From Chimonanthus salicifolius (taxonomy: Eukaryota; Streptophyta; Magnoliopsida; Laurales; Calycanthaceae), in NCBI GenBank assembly GCA_013350335.1, contig CM023535.1:36426991-36490990 (forward strand): a DNA stretch of 64,000 nt. Direction: 5' to 3'. Positions 23,233 through 34,292 of this stretch are shown here, piece by piece (the stretch's first letter is position 1; each line of letters opens with the position of its first letter). The position numbers and the translations under genes were made by a program. The notes below the pieces were generated by a model. That model worked only from the letters and a program-made list of their open reading frames with translations. It did no database searches and was not told the origin of the DNA.

Positions 23233-26200
23233 TGTAATGGCCCGAAATTTTTAAATCAATAAATATGTGGTTATTATTTATTTTTAATGGTGGAAATGGG
23301 AAATTTGATGGAATAAATGGTAAATGGACCAAAATTTGGACAAAGGCCCAACTAGGGCCCAATGGATTATGGATTGGATTTAAGTTTACTTAAAGGGTCA
23401 ATGGTGGTCAATTGGGCCAAGGATGGTCAAATGGGGCCCAATACCCACTTGGGACCCAATGGATTAAGATAATGTAAGCCCTAAGATAAATGGGTAAGGA
23501 TGGATGTAATTGGGCCATGGGCCCAATGATGATCCAATTGGTTAGAGTGGGCTTAATGAAATTTAAATCACCTAAGTTAATTTGGATTAGGCCAAGGTGG
23601 TGTGACCAAATGGGACCCACCTCCACCTCACCAAGTGAGGTGGCGTGTGGACCAAGAGTTGGTGGGGCCGGCCACCATAGTTGACTTGGTCAACCATGGG
23701 TGGATACATAGAGGGAAGTTAAGAAATGGACTTAAATTAGGTGGGAATTAATTAACCTAAGGTAATTAGTTAATTTATTAAATGATTAAAATAATCAAAT
23801 GAGGTGGTCAAATGGTCAAATGGTTAAATAACAGACCAAAATCCATCTCATTTGTAAACACAAAGAAAAACGTTGGGTGGTGGTTATCCCAACCACCACC
23901 ATAAAGCAAGATAAATATCTAAGCTTGGTTGGTGGGAGACTTAATGTGGAGATTATCTTATTACTTTTTCATCTCATTCTCTCCACTTCACTCTCATTTC
24001 ATTCTCTTTCTCTCTTGCTCTCCCACACCACTGTCCCTCATCTCTAAGGAAAAAGAAGAAGAAAATTAAGAAAGGAAGAGGAGAAGAGAAGAAAGAAGAG
24101 AAGAGGTGCAAGCATGGTCCACCATTCTAAGGTCAAGATCTACCATCTTCTTCTCATCATCTCCTCCTTTCCCTCTCTCAATTCAAACCCTATTATGGCC
24201 GATCCTAAGATTGGAGGTTGCCACCATTGATCAAGCATCCTAGCCGATCAAACAAGGAGAGGAAGGAGAAAGGAGGCTAAGGAAGCCGACAGGAGTGGCA
24301 AAAGTCGGAGGAGGCGTCGGATTGTAAGTATTTTCTTAAACAAGAAATTTTGGATATTTAGGGTTTAAGATTTGGGATTCATTTTGTAAATTTAATGGCG
24401 GCCAAATGATTTTATGCCATGGATTTTAAATCCATCAATTTGAAGGATGGAAAGTGGACAAAACCCTAATGGGTAAATTAGGGTTAGTTTAAGGAAAAAT
24501 AAATGGATTAAGGAATGTAATGTAATTAAGTTATTAAGCATGGAATTATGTGGAATTGGAAGGTAATGTGTGATTTTCTTAGGGTTTTAAGGAATGGAGG
24601 ACATTGTGTAATTTAAATTAATTAAGAATGGAAGCATGGAGAATGGTTTAGAATTTTAAGTGCTTAATGATTAAATGTTGCAAATTTTAAAAGAATTATG
24701 AGGGAGTTTATGAATGATGTGAATGATTTGGTGGCCTTAAAAAGGCATGAATGGATAATGAACCCTATGGTGATCCAATGGTGGATTAATGGTTATGAAT
24801 TATGGAAAATAAATGGGAAATGTGGGTGGTGTTGATAGACCAAAAGGGACCCAATGTTATTAGTTGTAATGGGAATATGGCTAGATTTTTGGACTTGAAT
24901 GTGATTAAGAATGATGATTTAAGTGTATAAATTAAACCTTTCATGGAAGGGCTTGTGATGGGTGCAAATGTGTAAATAGGCCAAAGAAAAAAATGGGAAA
25001 AGGACACCATGGGTTCGACCATGGTGTATGGCCGAACCCATGGCCCAATTGTGAGCCTTTTGGTGGGTTAAATTGGAAATGTGAATGATGTTTATGGCCT
25101 CCAAAGGGCATGAATGGATAATGGACTCAATGTGGTTTAAATGCATAAGGTAAACCCCATGGGAAGATTTGATGAATTGGATATTTTGAAACCATGACCC
25201 ATTGTATGAACCATTTAAAGGGTTAAGTATGGGGTTTTGGATGGGTTTAAATGAATAAGGGTTAGGTGAATTAAAGGGCTAATTTTAATGATGTTATGTC
25301 ATGACTAAATGGGTCATTAAGGGATTGAATTAATGATCAATTATGGGCTTAAGTAGGCATGAATGACTGAGTGATTAATCATGTAAAGGAGTAGTGGCAA
25401 AAATGGTAAATAATGGCTAAAATGAAGAACTCCATGGGAGATAATCATGAGTTTAGGGATATGGAAATTAATGGAGGAAATTGATGGACAAAGTGAACAT
25501 AATGTTGATTGTTGGGATGGAAATGTGATTAAGGAATGATGAATCAAATGTAGGGTTTAGGTTCTCTCAATGGAGGGACTAATGATGAATCTAATGTGTA
25601 ATCAAAGACCAAGGAAAATGGGGATTTGGTTAAGTTAAAAGGGGTTGATTGTTAATGAACCAATGGTAGATCATTTTGGCCTAAGACTAATGTGTAGGTA
25701 TATGTTTAAATAAATGGACTTTAGGTTAAAATTAAATGGCTGATGTAAGTGATCTTGTGATATGGGTGATGCATCAATTATGGACCCAAGAATGTGCCTA
25801 AGAAGGATGATTTAATTGTAAGTCATTTTTATGGGCTAAGGAAGGATGTATGTATGTGATTAATTAATAGGGATTAGATTAATTAAATGGCTAATTTTAA
25901 TGGTCATGTCACATAAGTGAATGGGTCATTAATGGACCTAAGTTAGGGATCCAAGTTTATAATCAATTATGAACTTACTTAGGCAAGGGTGAATGATTGA
26001 TTAACCATGGAGAAGAGGTAGTGGCAAAACCGTAATTAATGGCCAAATTCAAGAACTCCATGGGAGAGGACCATGGACTTAGGGGCATTAAATAATAAGT
26101 TTATGTATGGTTAAATAAAGCCTAGGAGGCTGATTTTTAGACTCATGAAATTAAAATATGTAATGGATTAAGTGGGACCCACAAAACCTAAATAGTGATC

Positions 26201-27472
26201 TATTTTTCATATGGACTTGGAAATGACTAATGGGCTTAGAAATAGTAAAATGTGGATTGATTATGTGTATGCAATAAGGTACCGGACATCGCAAGCGGTA
26301 CGCGGATCGGCGACCGGGTCTATCGGGCGAAAACGAAAGAAAGAACGCTAGTCGGTATTTGGTAGGATTCCTACCTTTTTGTAAGCCCTGGATTGAGTGA
26401 TGGTTTCTTTGAATTATTTTGGAAATTATATGGTTTGTTTTTAAGATGGGTTTGGATTTTGGTATTACGTGATGAGTTTCCTTTGATTTATTTTGATAAT
26501 CATGGAATTGTTTAAAGATGGGTTTTATGCCTATGATTTACATATATTACATGGCATATGGCATCTACATCTCATGCATGGCATGGGAGGGATATGACAG
26601 GGGGAAACTTGTGTTGATGTTACCTTGATGAGTGCTTTGCCATCAAGGGGAATACTTGTGTTGTTGTTACCTTGATGAGTTCTTTGTCGTCAAGGGGGAT
26701 ACTTGTGTTGATGTTACCTTGATGCGTGCTTTACCGTCAAGGGGGATACTTGTGTTGATGTTACCTTGATGAGTGTTTTACCGTCAAAGGGGATATGGCA
26801 TTGAGATAGTAAGGATGATGGGTGGGTTCATAACACAGACACCCATGGCATGGCATTCACTTTAGAGTTTCATTATATGATTGTCTACCAATTTTCACTA
26901 TATTATTATCAATATGCTTGTTATCACTAATCCATGTGCTAGCCTTACTCGGAGTCCTACTAGGCGCGTGGTCTAACGCCCTACGTCTACCCTAGCTGAT
27001 GACGCAGGAAATGCCGGAGCAGAAGGACGAGACGGGAGCCAAGCTTAGGAGCTTGGGAAGGCGGACTAATTATTTTATTTAAGTTTATTTTGGGAAATGT
27101 GTATTTGTATAGTTTAGCTTGTCGGACTGTATAATTCAGATTACTTGCCATATGTTGGGTTTCTATTTTGGAACGTTGAGATGTTGAGATGTTTTGGTAA
27201 TATTATGAAATCTTCCCTGCTATCTAAAAGTTGTAGGTTAGCCTCTATTGTAATTTCCGCACTTAGGGTAGTATTCTTTAAGCTTACGTCTACGTGTGAA
27301 CCGTTCTTCGTGGACTTCGTTCCACGCACACGTAGGGTTGGCCAGTTAAGGGCCGGGCTTTAGAAGCTTGGACTTAACTCGCGTCGTGACCTCCGCGCGC
27401 CCTTTGTCACTATTGATTTCAAAAAAAAAAAAAATAGACTCTGATTTTCAGTGAAAAGGGGCGGGTGTTACA
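23233..27472 (+). mobile_element. S2: plus-strand solo LTR nested in S1
   Basis: 4240 bp, TGTAATGGCCCG...GGGGCGGGTGTTACA, with TSD GTTAT at 23228-23232 and 27473-27477. It is a full-length LTR with no internal region, the product expected from LTR-LTR recombination. Contents in sense order: W-box inverted pair near 23672-23700, AG-rich block near 24050-24110, hairpin module at 25011-25039, palindrome GGTAGGATTCCTACC at 26361-26375, 47-bp repeats at 26600-26810, a conserved GGGCGC...CGCCC block near 26970, and stems at 27290-27378. Confidence 0.94.
26600..26810 (+). repeat. 47-bp hairpin-forming tandem repeat in S2
   Basis: TTACCTTGATG starts at 26620, 26667, 26714 and 26761 (period 47). Each unit pairs CTTGATG/CTTGACG-type arms with CGTCAAG/CATCAAG arms. 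It is the same position in the LTR as the 48-bp and 63-bp arrays of related LTRs. Confidence 0.85.
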
Positions 27473-28088
27473 GTTATAGATAAATGGTTTTTGGTCTTCT
27501 ACCTTTTGACCATTTGACCACCCTTTTGGATAATTTAAACATTTAATTAATTAGATAATTAGGTTAATTTAATTCCCATTTTAACTTAATTCCATTTACT
27601 TAAACTCCTTCATGCATCTACCCATGGTTGACGAATTCAACCATGGTGGACGGCCCCACCAATCCTTGGTCCACATGCCACCTCATTTGGTGAGGTGGAG
27701 GTGGGTCCCAATTGGCCACATCACCTTGGCCATTCCACCACCAACTTAGGTGATTTAAATTTAACTAAGTCCATTCCAACCCATTGGATCACCATTGGGC
27801 CCATGGCCCAATTACATTTTCCTCTTACCCACTTACCTTAGAGCTTACATCACCTTGATCCATTGGGTCCCAAATGAGTATTGGGCCCAATTTGACCATC
27901 TTTGGCCCAATTGACCATCTTTGACCCTTTAAGTAAACTTAAATCCCATCCATAGTCCATTGGGCCCTAGTTGGACCTTTGTCCATATTTTGATCCATTC
28001 ACCATTTATTCCATCAAATTTCTAATTTCCACCATTAAAAACAAATAATAACACCTATATATTGATTTACAAATTCCGGGCCATTACA

Positions 28089-29698
28089 TTAAGGTTTTAG
28101 GGTTTTAGTGTTTTACGGTTTTAGGTTATAGGTTTGAGGCGTTTAGGGATTTAGGGTTTAGGTTTTAGGGTTTTAGGGATTTAGGGTTTAGGTTTTAGTA
28201 TTTAGGATTTAGGGTTGAGGGTTTTAGGGTTTAGACTTTAGGGTTTTAGGATTTTAGGGTTTTAGGCTTTTAGGGTTTAGGTATTTAGGGTTTTAGGATT
28301 TTTGGGTTTACGCTTTTAGGGTTTTAGGGTTTAGGGTTTAGGTTTTAGGGTTTTAAGGTTTTAGGGTTTAGGCTTTAGGGTTAAGGTTTTAGGGTTTTAG
28401 GGTTTTGAGGGTTTAGGGTTTTAGGGTTTTAGGGTTTTACGGTTTAGAGTTTAGGGTTCTAGGGTTGAGGGTTTCAGAATTTAGGGTTTAGGGTTTTAGG
28501 GATTAGGGTTTAGGGTTTAATGTTTATGGTTTTGGGTTTAGTTTAATGTTGACGATTACGGTTAGAGTTTAGGGTTTAGGGTTTAGGGTTTACGGTTTAA
28601 GTTTTAGGGTTTTTCGATTTTAGGGTATTAGGGTTTGGAGTTTAGGATTTTAGGGTTTTAGGGTTTAGGATTTAGTGTTTACGGTTGTAAGCTTTTTGGG
28701 GTTTAGGGTTAAGGGTTTAGGGTTTAGGTTTTAGGGTTTAAGGTTATAGGGTTTTAGGGGCTTGGGATTTAGGGTTTAGGTTTTAGGGTTTAAGGGTTTA
28801 GAGTTTAGGGTGTTAGCGCTTTAGGGCTTAGGGTTTTTGGGGTTTAGAGTTTTAAGGTTTTAGGGTTTTAGGGTTTTTGGGTTTAGGGTTTTAAGGTTTT
28901 ACGATTTTAATGCTTTAGGGTTTTAGGTTATAGGGTTTTAGGCGTTTAGGGATTTAGGGTTTAGGTTTTAGGGTTTTAGGGATGTAGGGTTTAGGTTTTA
29001 GTGTTTAGGATTTAGGGTTGAGGGTTTTAGGGTTTTACGATTTTAGGGTTTAGGTTTTAGGGTTTTAGGGTTTAGGGTTTAGGGTTTAGGGTTTAGAGTT
29101 TAGGGTTTAGGGTTTTAGGGTTTAGGGTTTTAGGGTTTTAGGGTTTAGGGTTTAGTGTTTAGGGTTGTAGGGTTTAAGGGTTTACGTATTTTGGATTTTA
29201 CGGTTTAGGATTTATGGTTTTAGGGTTTTAGGCTTTTTGGGTGTAGGGCTTAGGGTTTAGGGTTTAAAGGGTTGTAGGGTTTAAGGGTTTACGTATTTTG
29301 GATTTTACGGTTTAGGATTTATGGTTTTAGGGTTTTAGGCTTTTTGGGTGTAGGGCTTAGGGTTTAGGGTTTAAAGGGTTGTAGATTTTAGGGTTTTAGG
29401 GTACTAGGGTTTTAGGGTTTTAGGGTTTAGTGTTTAGGGTTTGGCATTTAGGGTTTGGGGTTTAGCGTTAGGGTTTAAGGTTTAGGGTTTAAGGATTAGG
29501 GTTTAGGGTTTAGGGTTTTGGGTGTAGGGTTTTAGTGTCTAGGGTTTTAGGATTTTAGGGTTTTAGGGTTTTAGGGTTTTGGGTTTAGGGTCTTGGGATT
29601 AGGGTTTTGGGTTTAGGGTCTTGGGATTAGGGTTTAGGGTTTAGGGTTTTAGGGTCTTAGGGTTTTAGGGGTTAGGATTTAGGGTTCAGGGTTTTAGG
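28089..29698 (+). repeat. Degenerate telomere-like array, part 2
   Basis: 1.6 kb of the same mixed 7/8-base units in the same orientation. It includes a 107-bp tandem duplication (29162-29375) and a GGTACTAGGG landmark near 29400 that recurs in part 3. Confidence 0.95.
29162..29375 (+). repeat. 107-bp direct duplication within the array
   Basis: The segment from GGGTTGTAGGGTTTAAGG at 29162 is repeated from 29269 almost without change, including the rare variants ACGTATTTTGG and CTTTTTGGGTG. This is segmental duplication rather than unit-by-unit synthesis. Confidence 0.85.
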
Positions 29699-30277
29699 TG
29701 TAATAACCCGAATTTTTGATAAATATATATATTGGCATTTATTCATTTTAAATTGAAGTTTGATGTAATAAAATGCCAAATGGACCAAATTTTGGGACAA
29801 TGGCCCAAGGATGGCCCAATTGGGCCATGGGTTGGATGAAATCCATTAAATGGGTCAATGAGAACTAATCGGGTCAACGATGGTCAAAGTGGGCCCGATA
29901 GCCATGTGGGGCCCAATGGATCAAAATCGGTTCAAATCCTAAGGTAAGTGGAAAATGAGGGAATCTAATTGGGCCATGGGCCCAATGGTTACCCAATAAA
30001 CCTTGAATTGAAATTGATACATGTAATTGGTCAATTTGGGTCAAAGAGCCATGTGGGACCCAATGGGCCAAGGTAACTAAGCCCTAAGATAAATGGGTAA
30101 GACAAGAATCAAATTGGGCCATGGGCCCAATGATGATCCAATAAAAAGGATATAATTAATAAAATTTAAATCACCTAAATTAGGTGATAAATGGACCAAT
30201 GCAACATGGCCAATGGGGCCCACCTCCACCTCACCCATTGAAGTGGCGTGTGGACCCAAGAGTAGTGGGGCCGACCA

Positions 30278-30302
30278 CCATGGTTGACTTAGTCAACCAT
30301 GG
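30278..30302 (+). promoter_or_regulatory. Inverted W-box pair in E2 U3
   Basis: Perfect 11-bp arms CCATGGTTGAC and GTCAACCATGG around a 3-base centre, giving two divergent TTGAC cores. Its counterpart in the 3' LTR is 39422-39446, in E3 62870-62894, with diverged forms near 19435, 23675 and 27622. TTGAC[C/T] is the known WRKY-binding core; use by this element is inference. Confidence 0.5.
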
Positions 30303-31865
30303 GTGGATCATAGAGGGAAATTAATGGGATTAAATTAAATAGAAAGTGATTAATTAAATTAATCAAGGGATCAAGGTGATCTAAGTTAATCAACCTAAGA
30401 TTAAAATGGTCAAATGGTTAAGTGGTCAAAACCACTCCTACAAACACAAACCACCTCAAGAAAACACAAATTAAAACCATGGGCTTGAATGGTGGTTGGA
30501 TCTCAACCACCACCACCAAAGTCAAGCCAACCCATGCTTGGTTGGTGAGAAAGTTAATGCTTGAGTGAAGACCACTCCAACCACCTCCATCTCATTTCAA
30601 ACTACCCATTTGACTCTAGCCCTCCACACACACAAGGAAATTCGTTTTTCACCTTGCAAGGAGAAAGTGAAGAAAACTTAGAAGAAAAAAAGAAGAGAAG
30701 AAGAGAAGAAAAGAGGTGGAATATTGGATTCAACTCTTGAAGATCAAGAATTACCATTCTTCATCTCCCACTCTTCCCCTCTCTCTAAACCTAACACTAT
30801 CTTAGCCAATCCAAGCATGTCCCACCATTGATCAAGCTCATCTAGCCGATCATCAAGAAGAGAAAGAAGGAGAAAGGGCTAAGGAAAACGAAGAAGAAAG
30901 GAGGCCAAAGAGGTTGACGGGAGCGACAAAGACCGGAGGAGTCGTCGGGCGGTAAGCTTTCTTTAAACAAAGATTTTATTTTAGGAATATAAAATCCATT
31001 TCTTAGACTAAATGTGGCCAAAAACGTGGTGGGCCATGGATCTAAGATCCATCAAAAGATAAGATAAGAAATGGATAAAAATGGAGGAATGGATTAAGAA
31101 ATGGAAGAATGGAATTTCTAAATAGAATTTTTAAGTCTTTATTAAGCATAGGAAAATGGAAATTTTGATGGATTGGATGGACCTTAGGGTTCGGCCATGT
31201 AGCATGGCCGAACCCCATGGTAAATGGTGATGAATTTATTAAGATGTTAAGGTTTGAAAATGATGGAGAATGGTTAGGGTTTCAAGGGTTAAATGTAGGC
31301 AAATTTTTGGAAAAAGTTTTATGATGAAATCCATGGATGATGTTTTAGAATTTTTTTGAACTATGGTGATGGTTAATTATTTTTATAAGAATAGAAAGAT
31401 GGAAAATGATGGAGAAAATGATAGTTGTAAATGGATTTCCAAAATGTATGACACAAGTTTTAAATGGACCAAATGAATGATATTAATGATTTTAAATGGA
31501 ATTTTTAACAAGAAAAATCATGGACAAATATTCATAGAACTTTGGTCTTAAATGGCTCTAAGAAAGGTGGGCCATGAACCATGGGTTCGGCCATGGTGTA
31601 TGGCCGAACCCTATGGTAATGGTTTGAGAACTTTAGACATGGAAAATAATGTGGAGGAATGGGAATTTGAATAGATGGGTAAGTATGGTATATGGTAATT
31701 TTTTTATGATGGAAAAGTATTGAAAATGGTTAAGAAAAATGGATGGATTGTATGGATGGTTCAAGTATGATATGTGATGTTGGTGATTTAAAGGGATGAT
31801 TTAATTTTCATTGGAGGTATGTTTAAATGGGTAATTGAAACCAAGAAAAATGGGGAAAGAAACAT

Positions 31866-31900
31866 CATGGGTTCGGCCATGGTGTATGGCCGAACCCATG
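31866..31900 (+). repeat. Representative GGGTTCGGCC hairpin module
   Basis: Arms GGGTTCGGCCAT and ATGGCCGAACCC around a 5-base centre, extended by CAT/ATG outside. It is one of at least two dozen such modules, with others in every LTR of the window. Confidence 0.75.
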
Positions 31901-32915
31901 ACCCAAATTTTGATCAATTTTAGGCTAAGGTTAAATGCATGTATCAATGCTTAGGAGTTTGATTTAAAGGGCCAAAATGATTTAAGTTTTTGTGATTTTA
32001 AATTGGATTATTTTGGGACAAAACTTAGTCTTTGAAAATGGTATCCATAAAGGTGAACCTTAGGGTAGTGATTAGTGGCTTTAATAAATGGAAAATAATG
32101 TAGAAGAATACTAGATTTTGATGGATTTATAAAAATGATGTGTGGGCCACACCTTAGGCCAAAATGTGGAATTAGGTGTGGGAGTAATTATTTTTCAAAA
32201 TTAAATATTAGGTGGCTGATTTTATGATGTAAGGTCATGATTGAATGGACCTAAGTATGAATGAATCTTGGACTTAGAATGCACATAAATGAATGGATGA
32301 TTTACCATGGAAGGAGAGTGGCAAAACCGTAATTTGTGGCCACATTGAAGGACCATGGGTTTGACCATGGTACATGGCCAAACCCTATGGGGGTTGGACA
32401 TGAAAATGGAAATATTATGAATGGTTAAGTAAAGCGATTAGTTGCTGCGTTTTAGGCTCGCAAATTGGAATTTTAAATTTAGCCAAAATTGGATCTATGT
32501 ATGAGTCTAGAACCAATGGATAATGGGCTAAGTTAGGGACTTAATCATAGACGATGTATGGACTAATTCGGTAAATGTAATAAGGTATCGGGCGTCGCAA
32601 ACGGTACGCGATCGGCGACCGGATTATCGAACAGGAAGCATAACGGAACGCGACACAGTATTCGGTAGGATTCCTACCTCTTTGTAAGCGATGGATATGT
32701 GATGGTGTTTTAAATTATTTTGATTTGGCTTATGATGGATTTATGAGTATGATTTATCTTATGATGAATTTTAAATTATGAAGCATATGGTTTATATTTT
32801 AATATTATGCATTATATGACTATGTATGATATGTCAAGTATATGGGATACATATATATTACATAGCATAATGCACTACATCTCATGCATGGCATGGGCAG
32901 AAAAAAATAAATAAA

Positions 32916-33087
32916 CCGGAGTCCATGCTCCGTCGGGGCGACCGAGAATCAGACATGGGGATTGCCTGAGGGTTATAACCGGAGTCCATGCTCCGTCGGG
33001 GCGACCGAGAATCAGACATGGGGATAGCCTGAGGGCTATAACCGGAGTCCATGCTCCGTCGGGGCGACCGAGAAGCAAACATGGGGA
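32916..33087 (+). repeat. 63-bp hairpin-forming tandem repeat in E2 5' LTR
   Basis: CCGGAGTCC starts at 32916, 32979 and 33042 (period 63, nearly three units). Each unit folds CGGAG-TCCATG-CTCCG and TCGG...CCGA. It matches the S1 array in the sense direction. Confidence 0.88.
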
Positions 33088-33593
33088 ACATGATATTGTA
33101 TGATCATACGGATAATGGGTGGGATACATGACATAAGCACCCATGACATAGCATTCATCACATACTTATTTTGTTGTATTTTATGTTATCGATATGTGTG
33201 TATCACTAATCCATGTGCTAGCCCTACTCGGAGTCCTACTGGGCGCGTTGACTAACGCCCTACTTCTACCCTAGCTGATGACGCAGGAGAGGCAGGAAGC
33301 GGTGGACATACCGGAGGCCAAGCTTAGGAGCTTGGAAAGCGCAGTCTTAGTTTATATTATATTCTACATTTTGGTGATGTAATTTTAAAGTAACTTAGCT
33401 TGTCGGGTTGTATAATCTTACATTTCCTGCGATGGTTTGGACGTTACTTATGGATGATGCATTTTGTGATACAATCATGAACGTAGGGGCATTTTGGTAA
33501 ATTCAATGTTATATCTTCCCTTCTATCTAAAAAAACCGGTAGGATAGACTCTATTACCATGTTCCGCAATAACTATAATCCGCGAGCTTACTT

Positions 33594-33682
33594 CCCACGC
33601 GTGAATCATTCTCGTGGACTTAGTTCCGCGCACGCGTGGGGTTGGCCAGTTAAGGGTCGGGCTTTAGAAGCTCGAACTTAAC
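33594..33682 (+). other. E2 R/U5-like structured segment (two adjacent stems)
   Basis: Stem 1: CCCACGCGTG (33594-33603) with CACGCGTGGG (33631-33640), 10 bp, enclosing an imperfect inner CGTGGA/TCCGCG stem. Stem 2 (33649-33682): GTTAAG/CTTAAC outside and TCGGGCTT/AAGCTCGA inside, with one G-U pair that exists only on the sense strand. These arms differ in sequence from E1 and the S2-type LTRs yet pair equally well. Confidence 0.7.
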
Positions 33683-33782
33683 TCGCGTTGTGGCGTCCGC
33701 GCCCTCTCTCACTCTTCTATTTAAAAAAAAAAATAGACTCTGATTTTCGTAAAATGGGTGAAATAGGGCGGGGCGTTACAGT

Positions 33783-33794
33783 TGGTATCAGAGC
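33783..33794 (+). other. E2 primer-binding site for tRNA-iMet
   Basis: TGGTATCAGAGC, 2 bases after the 5' LTR. Seven bases of it (ATCAGAG, 33787-33793) are complementary to CTCTGAT in U5 (33738-33744). Confidence 0.93.
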
Positions 33795-34292
33795 GAAATC
33801 GAAAGAATGAATCTCTCGAAGTATGATTAAGACGGTTGCATGTCTCACTGACAGCTAAGAATCCCAACTGACCGACTCTTCGGAGTCCGCTGCACGGGGG
33901 CCGGATTAATCTACTTCGATTGACTCAGACTGAAACATTCAATCTGAGCGCCACATTTGACGTAAGAAAATGATAGTAAGGGAAGTGCAATAAACATAAC
34001 ATTGATAGATTTATCAAACGTAGGAAAATTTCCCCCAATTTCACAAAAACGACAAACATAGCTAGATGGGAAGTTTTCCCCAAACCAAGTATGCTTATTT
34101 GGCAACCTTCCCCAAATGAAAGAAACAATATTCAATACTTAGGAATTTCCCCCAAAAATGAAGTATACTAAATCAATAATTCTCCCCCAAATTGAAGGAA
34201 CATTTGATACTTAGGAAAATTATTCCAAACTATGAACATGACAATGATTGTGAAAGAACTAAGTCAATATGTTTCGATGATTTAGGAAAAAG
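33795..34292 (+). promoter_or_regulatory. E2 untranslated leader
   Basis: 498 bp. The first 150 bp are conserved with E0 and E1 and include the UUCG hairpin at 33874-33887 and the G-rich GGGGGCCGG. The second half is A-rich with repeated TTCCCCCAAA-type motifs. The accessory ORF present at this place in E1 and E0 is absent. Confidence 0.6.
33874..33887 (+). other. Conserved leader hairpin with UUCG loop
   Basis: GACTC-TTCG-GAGTC, about 80 bases after the PBS; same stem as 10631-10644 and 15402-15415. Confidence 0.6.

Larger units (their letters stand above)
21718..28088 (-). mobile_element. S1: minus-strand solo LTR, internally deleted and interrupted by S2
   Basis: Starts TGTAACGCCCGCCCC and ends ...CCGGGCCATTACA, with TSD TTAAG at 21713-21717 and 28089-28093. 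No internal region remains, so it is a solo LTR. Without S2 and its duplicated target it is only about 2.1 kb. At about 22948 the sequence jumps from the ...GACTAGCGTCC block to an AG-rich block that lies roughly 2.2 kb further on in the E0 LTR, so a large internal piece is missing. S2 sits between 23232 and 27473. Confidence 0.92.
29699..33780 (+). repeat. E2 5' LTR
   Basis: 4082 bp, TGTAATAACCCG...GGGCGGGGCGTTACA. Sense order: inverted W-box pair (30278-30302), AG-rich block (30660-30720), hairpin modules at 31187-31215, 31583-31611, 31869-31897 and 32357-32385, palindrome GGTAGGATTCCTACC (32664-32678), a possible TATA box (ATATATATTA at 32851-32860), 63-bp repeats (32916-33087), the conserved block with GGGCG...CGCCC at about 33240-33260, paired stems (33594-33682) and the U5 segment complementary to the PBS (33738-33744). 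Confidence 0.95.

Noticed and set aside
29874..30259. Open frames of 60-72 codons rich in WAHGPI/GPMAQL near LTR starts (also at 19508, 23408, 39018, 62958)
   Set aside because: They come from conserved LTR nucleotide sequence (GGGCCATGGGCCCAAT-type) read in chance frames, and occur on either strand relative to the element.
32851..32860. Firm promoter/TATA call in the E2 LTR
   Set aside because: The AT-rich ATATATATTA is a plausible TATA box but the whole region is AT-rich; without transcript ends the start site cannot be placed, so it is only mentioned within the LTR entry.
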